Assembly (NCBI RefSeq): GCF_037126285.1
Contig: NZ_CP147012.1
Span: forward strand, 2,626,001-2,690,000
Length of the DNA stretch: 64,000 bases
Source of the DNA: Bernardetia sp. MNP-M8
Lineage (GTDB): Bacteria > Bacteroidota > Bacteroidia > Cytophagales > Bernardetiaceae
Direction: 5' to 3'
The notes under the pieces are model-generated. The model was not told the origin of the DNA. It saw only the letters and a list, made by a program, of their open reading frames with translations, and made no database searches. The position numbers and the translations under genes were made by a program. Positions 1 through 8,564 of this stretch are shown here, one piece after another. How positions within the stretch are numbered: position 1 is the stretch's first letter; each line of letters begins with the position of its first letter.

Positions 1-140
1 TAATTAGCGAGTGATTTATATGATTCTTATGACTAAATGCAGGATAATACAATGAAACTCTTATTTTTGTATACAATTGTTATTATTACTCATTATTAGC
101 CTTTATCCTGTAATTCATCATACAAATCACTTGCTAATCA
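1..140. repeat. Inverted-repeat element, copy A
   Basis: The arm at about 1-47 and the arm at 103-140 are imperfect reverse complements. Both read outside-in as ATTAGC(A/G)AGTGATTT.TATGAT and end in AGGATAA. The roughly 55 bases between them are AT-rich and non-coding. A second copy with the same core words lies at 19771-19893. The element may continue left of the window. A MITE or REP-like repeat is the best reading, and no transposase is present. Confidence 0.6.
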
Positions 141-170
141 GTCTCGGTATTTGTATTATCAAATAAAAAA

Positions 171-1649
171 ATGTCCCCACAAACTACCCTTATCGTTCTT
201 ATTATTTATTTCGGAGTTTTATTTTTTATTTCTTGGCGCACTTCAAGAGGCGCAACTACCGAAACTTTTTTTACTGCCAATCGAAATGCACCTTGGTATT
301 TGGTAGCTTTTGGAATGATTGGCGCATCGCTTTCAGGCGTTACTTTTATCTCTGTGCCAGGGCAAGTAGGAGCAAGTGCTTTTAGTTATATGCAAATTGT
401 TTTTGGTTATCTTTTGGGATATTTAGTTATTGCCATAGTTTTGCTACCTCTCTATTACAAACACAATCTTACTTCCATTTATGAGTATTTGAATGCTCGT
501 TTTGGTTTTTGGTCATATAAAACTGGAGCTAGTTTTTTTATATTGTCTAGGATTGTAGGTTCTGCTTTTCGTTTGTTTCTGGCTGCTGGTGTATTGCAAA
601 TTTTTCTTTTTGAGCCTTTAGGAATTCCGTTTGAAATAGCTGTTTTTGTTACAATTATATTGGTTTTACTTTATACTTTTCAAGGAGGAATCAAAACGAT
701 TGTTTGGACAGATACACTGCAAACACTTTTTATGCTTTTGGCTGTCGGAATTACGATTATAATGATAGGAAAAGAATTGGGTTTGAATTCTATTTCAGAA
801 ATTTATAGTTCTGTTTCGAATAATTCTATGAGTAAAATCTTCTTTTGGGACATTAATACGCCTAAAAACTTCTACAAACAGTTTTTAGGAGGTGCTTTTA
901 TTGCTATTACAATGACAGGTTTAGACCAAGATATGATGCAAAAAAACTTGTCTTGCAAAACGCTTGGAGAATCTCAAAAAAATATATTTTGGTTTAGTAT
1001 TGTCTTAGTTTTTGTCAATTTATTGTTTTTAGCAATGGGTGCGCTTTTGTATATGTATGCAAACACAAAAGGCATAGCAATTCCAGAAAGAACAGATATG
1101 CTGTATCCAATCATTGCTAAAAATCATTTACCAGCACTGGCAGGAATTTTATTTTTAATCGGAATTATTGCAGCAGCGTATTCTAGTGCAGATTCGGCTC
1201 TGACAGCTCTTACAACGTCTTTTTGTGTAGATTTTTTAGGATTCAAAGAGTATAAAAATGCAATGACAGAAAAAGATTATACTACCCAAGAACAAACAAA
1301 AAAATCAACTCGTTTGAAGGTACAAGTAGGTTTTGCAGCCGTTTTATTTTTTGTGATTTTGGCTTTTCATTATTACAATGATAGGTCAGTTATTGATGGG
1401 ATTTTTACGGCAGCAGGTTATACGTATGGTCCTTTATTGGGTTTGTATGCCTTCGGAATGTTTACCAAAATAGAAATAAAAGATAAGTTTACACCATTTA
1501 TTTGTGTAGTTGCACCTATTGTTACTTTCTTTTTGGTTTCATTTATCAATAATTCGCCTAAACTTTTTGGAGGATATAAAATTGGCTATGAAGCTATTTT
1601 AATAAATGGAGGACTTACTTTTTTAGGACTTTTGTTAGCTAAGAAATAA
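171..1649 (+). CDS. Sodium:solute symporter (SSS family)
   Basis: This is a 492-residue polytopic inner-membrane protein with about 12-13 hydrophobic segments along its whole length, the usual size for solute:sodium symporters. Typical family features are the N-terminal TRGxTTETFF-like stretch, a glycine-rich second helix region (FGMIGASLSGVTFISVPGQ) and the YTFQGGIKTIVWTD segment near residues 165-182. It would couple Na+ entry to uptake of an organic solute, which cannot be named from sequence. ATG at 171 directly follows an A-rich leader. The secreted protein 12 bases downstream is probably cotranscribed. Confidence 0.9.
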   Translation: MSPQTTLIVLIIYFGVLFFISWRTSRGATTETFFTANRNAPWYLVAFGMIGASLSGVTFISVPGQVGASAFSYMQIVFGYLLGYLVIAIVLLPLYYKHNLTSIYEYLNARFGFWSYKTGASFFILSRIVGSAFRLFLAAGVLQIFLFEPLGIPFEIAVFVTIILVLLYTFQGGIKTIVWTDTLQTLFMLLAVGITIIMIGKELGLNSISEIYSSVSNNSMSKIFFWDINTPKNFYKQFLGGAFIAITMTGLDQDMMQKNLSCKTLGESQKNIFWFSIVLVFVNLLFLAMGALLYMYANTKGIAIPERTDMLYPIIAKNHLPALAGILFLIGIIAAAYSSADSALTALTTSFCVDFLGFKEYKNAMTEKDYTTQEQTKKSTRLKVQVGFAAVLFFVILAFHYYNDRSVIDGIFTAAGYTYGPLLGLYAFGMFTKIEIKDKFTPFICVVAPIVTFFLVSFINNSPKLFGGYKIGYEAILINGGLTFLGLLLAKK

Positions 1650-1661
1650 AAACTATTTTCT

Positions 1662-2441
1662 ATGAAAAATATCATTCTTCTTGTTTTCATTCTAGCATTT
1701 TTCTCTCAAATTTCATTTTCACAAGCTCAAAGTCAAGATAGTATTTTTGTTTCTTGTAAACGTTGGGGAGGGGATATTGAAATAGCAGAAAGTTGGAAAT
1801 GGAAAATAAATAATGTAGAATTTAACCTTACTCCAGATACTCTCAAAATTCCTATTCATAAATCAAATTTTGATACAATTCTGTTTAGTGATGGAAATAA
1901 AGAGCGTATTATTCTGACAAAATTTAATAAAGGACACGTTTATAATATTCATTATAACGCTTGTTGTAGTGATTTTGATATTGTAGAAAAAAATGACTAT
2001 TACGATAGTTTAGAACAAATTGAAGATATAATTATGTCTTACTATATTCACACAAGAGAACCAAGAGTTAGGTTTGAGTTATTGAATGGAGAACCGAATG
2101 ATAACTTAGTTGGTGTTTTAGGTAACTTTTATTACGATGATACAATTCATGGAGAAGACTTACATAATAACAAAAAAACAAGTTATTTATCTCCTGCTAC
2201 TGTCTCATTTGCTGCTTATAATTACAACTTGGGTATTGTTCGAAGAGTGAAGCAATTAACAACAAAAGCTGTAGATAATGATAAAGCTTTTTATGTTTAC
2301 TTTTATAATTCTGAAAAAAAGGACTACTACAAAATAGAAAAGATATTTCAAATGATAGAATACCGTTTTTTTGGGAAAGAAAAACTGCTGGTTACTTATG
2401 ATTATCAGACCAATAAAATGAAAATTGAAATAGAAAATTAA
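1662..2441 (+). CDS. Secreted protein of unknown function
   Basis: The 259-residue product starts with a clear Sec signal peptide (hydrophobic MKNIILLVFILAFFSQISFS, cleavage likely after FSQA). The mature part is polar and rich in Tyr, Asn and Asp, with no domain I recognise. It starts 12 bases after the symporter and probably shares its mRNA. Its stop codon lies only 4 bases from the stop of the convergent phosphatase gene, so there is no room for separate terminators. Periplasmic or surface location is inferred from the signal peptide only. Confidence 0.75.
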   Translation: MKNIILLVFILAFFSQISFSQAQSQDSIFVSCKRWGGDIEIAESWKWKINNVEFNLTPDTLKIPIHKSNFDTILFSDGNKERIILTKFNKGHVYNIHYNACCSDFDIVEKNDYYDSLEQIEDIIMSYYIHTREPRVRFELLNGEPNDNLVGVLGNFYYDDTIHGEDLHNNKKTSYLSPATVSFAAYNYNLGIVRRVKQLTTKAVDNDKAFYVYFYNSEKKDYYKIEKIFQMIEYRFFGKEKLLVTYDYQTNKMKIEIEN

Positions 2442-2445
2442 TACT

Positions 2446-4776
2446 CTATACCTTCAACCCCACCACAGCAATATCATCTCGTTGTTCTGTTCCTTGTTGG
2501 TGTTGGTCTAAAGTTTCATTGAGTTTTTGTTCTTGTATTGCTAATGGTTGTGCTTTAATTTCATCCAATAAAGCAACAAATTTTTTAGAACCATATTTTT
2601 TTCTTTTGATATTATTTTGATCAGCATAGCCATCACTACTTAGATAAAATACAGTACCTTTTTGTACTGAAAAAGTATGCGATTCAAATCCTTTGTCATA
2701 GTTGGTTTTTCCTCCTACTGATTTTCTAGAACCTTTTATTGTTTTTAATTCTTGATTGGGTTCATAATAATAAAGAGGTTGCTTGGCTGCTGAAAAAGCA
2801 ATTTCTGCTCCTTCCTCTTTTCTAGTTATACGGAGAACTGAAATATCCATTCCATCAGTATTTCCTGTTTCTTCTTGTTGTAAGGCTAATCGTAATCTAG
2901 CATGAAGTTGATTTAATATTTCAGTAGGTTGAGTAGCTTTATCTGATTTTACAATTTGGTCTAATAATGAACTTCCAATAAAAGTCATGAAAGCTCCCGA
3001 AACGCCATGCCCAGTACAGTCAGCCAATACAAATATAGTTGTATTTCCTTTAGAATAAGTCCAATAAAAATCTCCAGACACTACTTGTTGAGGACGATAG
3101 ATGATAAAAATATCTTTAAAATAACGGCTAATTGTAGTTAGGGTCGGTAATGTCGCATTTTGTATAAGTTGTGCAGAAGCAATGCTTTGATCAATTTTCT
3201 TTTTATAATCTAATAATTCTCCATTGGTTAATTCTAAAGAGTTTTGGTGTAAAGCTACTTGTTGTCTTTCTTGCTCTAGTTTTTCGTTGAGTCTTTGTTG
3301 TTGGAAAAAAGCAAAAAGCATAGCTACTAAAATAATAGAAATAAGTCCAATTCCAATATATGTATAGTTGGCTTGGGTTTCTTCTTCTTTTAATTGTAGG
3401 TCTTTGAGTCTTTTTTCAGCATTTGATAGTTCTAATTCTTTTTCTTTTTCTCTTTTTTCTAAGCGTTCTTGAATGAGTTCCCGATTTTGTAATTCTTTTT
3501 CATTCTGTAGTTCCCTTAATGCCTGATTTTTTTGTTCTGCTTCTAATTTTTGTTGTGTTATGGCAAGAGCCTGTTGAGTACGTTCTTTAGCCAGTCGGAA
3601 AGATTTTATCTCAGCTACTCGTAACTGTTTTTCTTGTTCTAATAACTTGAGTTCTTGTTCTTTTCTTTCTGATTCTAACTTTAATTGCTGAACAGTAAGT
3701 TGTTGCTCTTTTTTTTCAGATAATTCTTTTTGAATGGCACTTTCTTCTTTTTCTGCTTCTATCTCTTTATCAATTAAGTTTTGTTTCTTTTCTTCTTCTA
3801 TTTTCTGAGTTCTTTCTAAAAAAGATTGAGATTTTTTATACGCATATTGTGCAGCTTGAAAATTATTTTCCATATTATACAATTCAGAAAGCACTTTATA
3901 AGATTCTGCTTGTAATGCATTATTCTGTAATTCTTCTCCTATTCGTATCGCTTTTTGTAAATTTTCAGAGGCTTCTATAGTATTACCATTTATCAAATAA
4001 GTAGCAGCCAAAAAATTAAGCGAACTAGCTATGCCATTTTTGTTACCTGCCTTTTTTTGTATAAAGATATTTTCCTTCAATTTATTAATAGCTGACTCTA
4101 CATCTTTTAAATAAATAAGATTAGTAGCCATATTTACATAAAGTGCATTTTTATCTTCTGCATTTAAGGATTGGTTTGAATCAATCAAACGCTGATTCAT
4201 ATCCAATGCTTTCTGAAAATACTCATTTGCTTCCTTATTTTGACTATTTTTCTTTTTTAAATATCCTAAATTATTGAGAAGTATAGCATACTTAGGAGAA
4301 TCTTCTTGATAAAAAAAAATCAACTTTGTAGTATATTCTATGGCCTTTTGAATGTTGTCTTGTTTTTTATAAATCTCTGCTAACTGATTGTAAAGAGTTA
4401 GTTTTTCTTCTTCATTGGAAAGAGACAAAAGTAGGTGATAGGTTTTTTCTGCTTGTTGATAATTACTGGTAATAGTTTGTAGGTTGCCTATTTTTTCTAA
4501 AACATTTTTTTCCTCTTGACTAGATAACTGATTGCTATTATATATTCTCTGATAATAATCTATTGCCTTATTGTATATTCTATTCTTTTCATAATAGAGA
4601 GCAATATTTTTTCTACTATTGTTTTTTTGTTCTATAGTAGTTGCATTTTCTAACTCAACAATTAAATTATCCAAACTTTGTGCTTTTACAGAAGTACAGC
4701 AAAAAACACCTCCTATAAGTAGTAAAAGGAATAGAGAATAAATGTTTTTTAACTTTAAAAGGATATTTATTTTCAT
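2446..4776 (-). CDS. TPR / coiled-coil membrane PP2C (SpoIIE-type) phosphatase
   Basis: The 776-residue sensor phosphatase has an N-terminal signal or anchor (about 1-33) and TPR-like repeats (about 40-320) placed outside the cytoplasm. A long Glu/Gln-rich coiled coil (about 320-465), a transmembrane helix (about 469-492) and a cytoplasmic SpoIIE/PP2C domain (about 545-776) follow. The metal-binding motifs GDFYW and ADCTGHGVSGAFM, the TDGMDIS stretch, LSSDGYADQ and RDDIAVVGLKV are all present, so it should dephosphorylate Ser/Thr on an unknown partner. It lies 45 bases downstream of the TonB receptor on the same strand and is probably co-expressed with it. Confidence 0.88.
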   Translation of the reverse strand: MKINILLKLKNIYSLFLLLLIGGVFCCTSVKAQSLDNLIVELENATTIEQKNNSRKNIALYYEKNRIYNKAIDYYQRIYNSNQLSSQEEKNVLEKIGNLQTITSNYQQAEKTYHLLLSLSNEEEKLTLYNQLAEIYKKQDNIQKAIEYTTKLIFFYQEDSPKYAILLNNLGYLKKKNSQNKEANEYFQKALDMNQRLIDSNQSLNAEDKNALYVNMATNLIYLKDVESAINKLKENIFIQKKAGNKNGIASSLNFLAATYLINGNTIEASENLQKAIRIGEELQNNALQAESYKVLSELYNMENNFQAAQYAYKKSQSFLERTQKIEEEKKQNLIDKEIEAEKEESAIQKELSEKKEQQLTVQQLKLESERKEQELKLLEQEKQLRVAEIKSFRLAKERTQQALAITQQKLEAEQKNQALRELQNEKELQNRELIQERLEKREKEKELELSNAEKRLKDLQLKEEETQANYTYIGIGLISIILVAMLFAFFQQQRLNEKLEQERQQVALHQNSLELTNGELLDYKKKIDQSIASAQLIQNATLPTLTTISRYFKDIFIIYRPQQVVSGDFYWTYSKGNTTIFVLADCTGHGVSGAFMTFIGSSLLDQIVKSDKATQPTEILNQLHARLRLALQQEETGNTDGMDISVLRITRKEEGAEIAFSAAKQPLYYYEPNQELKTIKGSRKSVGGKTNYDKGFESHTFSVQKGTVFYLSSDGYADQNNIKRKKYGSKKFVALLDEIKAQPLAIQEQKLNETLDQHQQGTEQRDDIAVVGLKV

Positions 4777-4821
4777 TAAATTTTTATATGCGACTATTTT
4801 TTATTGATTTAATTCATGAAA

Positions 4822-7020
4822 CTAGATGCTAATACTAAAACCTGCCCAAAAAGAACGTCCTATATGTTCTCCTTTTGCATATTCTACCGAATTATCTCCT
4901 AAAATATTTTTTATAGATATAAACGAATTGATTTTATTTGTTAGTCTGTAACGTGCTGTAAGATTCAAAAGTAATTTTGAATTTATAGGATAAATACCCC
5001 TTACTCCATCCATTTGTTCTGTATTTTGACGATGATAATAAGTTTGGCTACTCAAAAAATAACCTAATGTATTGATATTTAGTTTTGAAGAAATCAAATA
5101 GTTGAAATAAACACCTCCAAATAAGGCAGGGGTAGATTCGTGTTGTTTGTCTTCTGTTGTATTTATATTAAAAATTAAAGGGTCATATCCCAAAATAAGC
5201 TCACTCGTTTGGGAGGTATTTAGATAAGGACTATAATTTTTTAATTCTGTTGTCTGTAAAGTCAGATAAGGTTTGAATTGCCATTTTTCTGTAACAATAT
5301 CAGACGAAACAGTAATGCCATGTTGTAGAGCTTCTAAAGCTACATTTTGAATAATAATAGGATCAAAACCTATTATTTCTCCTTCAGGAGTAATGGAAGA
5401 AGTCGTTTCTTGTCTAACAACTTCGGTGTAATTAGAAAATTTACTTCTGAAAATTTCTACATTTAGATCTACTTTTTCCGAAATTTGATAACGTAATCCT
5501 GCTTCCCATAAATCTCCCTGTAGTAACTTGAGTTCTGTATTTCCCTGAATGGTCGTAACCAAAGAAAAAAGTGGATCTTCTGAAATTTGAGAAACTGTAC
5601 GTTCATTGAAGTAAAGTTCGACAAACAAAGGGGCACGATAAGCTCTTGAGACACCTGCTCTTACTAATAATTTTGGACTTGGTTTATAGGTAACAGCACT
5701 TTGATAAGAAAAATAGTTGTCCGACGGATTATTAAAAGCATCTACATGAATCCCTAAAACAATTCTCCATCTTTGAGTAGGGGCATAATTAGCACTTAAT
5801 CCTGCTGCATAATTTTTTAATACTTCTTTGCCTTGCAAAATAATCGAAGTTTTATCATCAAAAGTAGCTTCTCTATAATTTAGAAGTGGTTTGAGGCGTA
5901 ATTTATTTCCTATTCTAAAATTATATTCTGCGACTATATCATACGTTTCAAATCTACTCTCATTAGCAATACTTCCACCTATATAACCAGTTTCAATTCC
6001 TAAATCTTTATAATTGGTATTTAATCGCAAATAACTAGATTGAGATTCTAAATAACTCAAAATAGTACTTCTATTATCTGCATACGCTGTAAGCCCATTA
6101 GATTTTTCAAAACCTGCATCTACATTGAAAGATAAATTATCTGAATAATCATACGAACTAAATACATTGAAACTATATGCCTCTAATGCAATGTCTGTAT
6201 TTCTGTTGTTTTTCTTAAAAGAGAGAAGAGGGTCTCCTGTTGATATTGACTTTAAAGAATCAATAGGAACATAGCTATTGTCAAAATGGTGGTACAATAA
6301 ATTATCATAACGTTCTCTTCGTTGTGTGTTTCCACTTACTCGTATAGATAATTTTTCAGATTTATAGCCTGCACCTACATAATTAAGTACTGAATTGTGG
6401 CTTCCATAAGTAGTTTGAGCTGTTCCAAAATAACCTTTTCGCTTTTCTTGAGTAGTAATAATATTAATCACTCCAGACACAGCATTAGTACCATACAAAA
6501 CTGAAGTTGTTCCTCTAATTACTTCTATTTGTTCTATATCACTAACTACAATAGGCAGTGCATGCCAAACTGTACTTCCTGTCAAAAAATTATGTACAAT
6601 TCGGTTATTTACCATAACTAGTGTACTTGTATTCAAAGAAAGAGAAGTAATGTTATTCGGGCTAATATTGTCCATCCCACGCAAATGAATGTCATAATTT
6701 CCGTTTGACATTTCTCTGACAATTACCCCTGGAATTAAGCGCATAGCTTCAGGAATAGATAAACAACCAGCAGCCTCTATTTCTTCTCGGCTAAGTACAG
6801 AAGCCGAAAGAGGAACATCAAAAAGATTTTCATACTGCCTAGAAGCAGAATAAATTTCGGTGGCAAATTTATCTTTTTTTGGGAGTTCTAATATATCATC
6901 AATACTACTTTGATAGGATAGAAGAGAGTCGTATTGGATTTGCCCACCTTTCTGTGCATACAGAAAAAAAGGAAATAGCAAAAAATAAAAAAATATTAAT
7001 AGAAAAAAACTATTTTTCAT
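4822..7020 (-). CDS. TonB-dependent outer-membrane receptor
   Basis: The 732-residue protein has a signal peptide (about 1-22, ending LYAQ), an N-terminal plug domain (about 60-195) with the LRGMDN and VIRGTTSVLYGTNAVSGVIN motifs, and a beta-barrel to the C-terminus. The final strand ends in an aromatic-containing SFWAGFSISI segment, as outer-membrane barrels do. No carboxypeptidase-like N-terminal domain and no SusD partner is present, so it resembles siderophore, cobalamin or metal receptors more than glycan importers. The substrate is not predictable. Expression probably starts from the TATCTTTG box at 7205-7212 and continues into the phosphatase gene. Confidence 0.9.
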   Translation of the reverse strand: MKNSFFLLIFFYFLLFPFFLYAQKGGQIQYDSLLSYQSSIDDILELPKKDKFATEIYSASRQYENLFDVPLSASVLSREEIEAAGCLSIPEAMRLIPGVIVREMSNGNYDIHLRGMDNISPNNITSLSLNTSTLVMVNNRIVHNFLTGSTVWHALPIVVSDIEQIEVIRGTTSVLYGTNAVSGVINIITTQEKRKGYFGTAQTTYGSHNSVLNYVGAGYKSEKLSIRVSGNTQRRERYDNLLYHHFDNSYVPIDSLKSISTGDPLLSFKKNNRNTDIALEAYSFNVFSSYDYSDNLSFNVDAGFEKSNGLTAYADNRSTILSYLESQSSYLRLNTNYKDLGIETGYIGGSIANESRFETYDIVAEYNFRIGNKLRLKPLLNYREATFDDKTSIILQGKEVLKNYAAGLSANYAPTQRWRIVLGIHVDAFNNPSDNYFSYQSAVTYKPSPKLLVRAGVSRAYRAPLFVELYFNERTVSQISEDPLFSLVTTIQGNTELKLLQGDLWEAGLRYQISEKVDLNVEIFRSKFSNYTEVVRQETTSSITPEGEIIGFDPIIIQNVALEALQHGITVSSDIVTEKWQFKPYLTLQTTELKNYSPYLNTSQTSELILGYDPLIFNINTTEDKQHESTPALFGGVYFNYLISSKLNINTLGYFLSSQTYYHRQNTEQMDGVRGIYPINSKLLLNLTARYRLTNKINSFISIKNILGDNSVEYAKGEHIGRSFWAGFSISI

Positions 7021-7361
7021 AAGTAAAAAAATGACCTTCTAAAAAAACCTTCTAAAAAAATAATAGTTAGGATTAATGATTAATTCAAAGGTAGAAAACA
7101 AATGAGTAAGAAGAAATATAAAAACAATAAATTGTTCTTTCTAAGTTAGTTAGATAGATGGTCAATGACCCTACCATTACTAAATTTTGGATAGGTTTGT
7201 TTAACAAAGATAACAATTAATTATCTTTTGGTACAAGTAATTTCAACAATTCGATACTAGTATAAACTTCTGTTGAATAAACCAACACAATTTTTAACCA
7301 ACAAAAACTATCATAACTAGCCTGCTATATTGATTGTTTACCTTCCAAACCCTTATAAAAT
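7021..7361. other. Intergenic leader of the TonB receptor
   Basis: This 341-base gap between cdaA (stop side) and the TonB receptor start holds a minus-strand promoter-like pair (7205-7236). A small palindromic stretch (GGTCAATGACC, about 7158-7170) lies in the 185-base untranslated leader. No coding potential or known riboswitch consensus was recognised. Confidence 0.5.
7205..7236 (-). promoter_or_regulatory. Bacteroidota-type promoter, TonB receptor operon
   Basis: On the minus strand TATCTTTG (7205-7212) matches the Bacteroidota minus-7 consensus TAnnTTTG. A TTG (7234-7236) lies 21 bases upstream as a weak minus-33 element. It would drive the receptor gene, leaving a leader of about 180 bases. 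Confidence 0.45.
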
Positions 7362-8186
7362 TTAATTCGGCAAAGGTACAGCATCAATTTCTTTTTCTTC
7401 AGCAGATAAATATTCGTTTAGCATCTGACGAGTCTGTTGAGGAGAGAGGTTTTTAGTAATTTCTCCGTTTTTTACAATAGAAATTTGTCCAGTTTCTTCC
7501 GATACCACCAAAATAAGTGTACTTGTTCCTTCGCTCATGCCGATAGCAGCACGATGTCGCATCCCTAAAGAAGCAGGAATTTGTTCGTTTGTCGAAAGAG
7601 GAAGTCTACAACGACCAGCCATTATACGACCTTTATAAAAAATAGCAGCACCATCATGTAACGGACTATTTTTAAAGAAAATAGAAGAAATAATTCGTTT
7701 TGATATTTTGGCATCAATAATATCTCCTGTTGCAGCATATTTTTCCATATCATCAAAACGAGAAATTACGATAAGTGCGCCTGTGCTTGTACGAGCCATT
7801 TCTTTTGTAGAATCTACAATAGCATCAATATTCCAAATAATATGTGCTGTATCTTTTCCAAAAAGAGTATTCCAAAACTCAGAATTAAAGGCAGGAGCTT
7901 TTCCGATTAAAAGTAAAAAACGACGGAGTTCATCTTGAAACAAAACCACAGCAGCCACTACACCAACACCCATAAACTGACCTAAAATAGAAGACAAAAG
8001 TTCCATTTCAGTTGCCTGTACAATAAGATACAAGAAGTACAGCGACAAAAAACCAATAAACACACGAAGTGCAACCGTTCCTCTGACGAGTTTATAAAAA
8101 TTATAAATCAAAAGTCCAACCAGTAGAATATCAAAAACATCTACCCACTTTACTTCCAAAAATCCAATGTTGAAACAGAAAAACAA
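7362..8186 (-). CDS. cdaA: Diadenylate cyclase CdaA
   Basis: The enzyme condenses two ATP into c-di-AMP at the inner membrane. Three hydrophobic helices fill about residues 15-85, followed by the DAC (DisA_N) domain. The two catalytic signatures are intact: LHDGAAI (about 176-182) and MRHRAAIGMSE (about 210-220). Length (274) fits CdaA. No ATG is available upstream of the conserved GFLEVKWVDVFDI segment, so the start is taken as TTG at 8186. No folP or cdaR-like gene is adjacent. Confidence 0.9.
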   Translation of the reverse strand: MFFCFNIGFLEVKWVDVFDILLVGLLIYNFYKLVRGTVALRVFIGFLSLYFLYLIVQATEMELLSSILGQFMGVGVVAAVVLFQDELRRFLLLIGKAPAFNSEFWNTLFGKDTAHIIWNIDAIVDSTKEMARTSTGALIVISRFDDMEKYAATGDIIDAKISKRIISSIFFKNSPLHDGAAIFYKGRIMAGRCRLPLSTNEQIPASLGMRHRAAIGMSEGTSTLILVVSEETGQISIVKNGEITKNLSPQQTRQMLNEYLSAEEKEIDAVPLPN

Positions 8187-8564
8187 GCCTTTTTAGTGAT
8201 TAGTGATAAATGATTAGTGATAAATGAATTTAAAAACCTCCAAATTCATCTGTCTTAAACAAAAGTAAGATAAAATAACAAATAAATCACTTGTAAAAAA
8301 GTAATCCTTTCAATTTTGGTACTAATTTTTTGTAAAATTGCAACGAATCAAGTATATTATTCTGCTGCGAAAAATGTTAAAACAAATAAATAGTGATTGA
8401 GTTAGTATTCGTCGAAAAAAAGGTTTATTTTAGCTAAACAAGCAAGATATTTGATTCAAATTCTGTTAATTAAACATTATCTGATAAATCAATTAGATAA
8501 AACCTCAAAATATAATTAGTTTTATTTCTGTTCTCAAAAGTCCAATTAAAAGCCTACACACTTT
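8187..8564. other. Divergent intergenic region with short TTAGTGAT repeats
   Basis: The 378-base region separates cdaA (minus) from the hybrid kinase (plus). At 8195-8225 there are two near-tandem copies of ATTAGTGATAAATG, plus a preceding partial copy. The unit contains ATTAGTG, the reverse complement of the CACTAAT repeat at 47641-47682. I see no convincing promoter pair or ORF. Confidence 0.45.

Noticed and set aside
7021-7361. Riboswitch (for example cobalamin) before the TonB receptor
   Set aside because: No cobalamin-box-like or other recognisable conserved core; only a short palindrome is seen.
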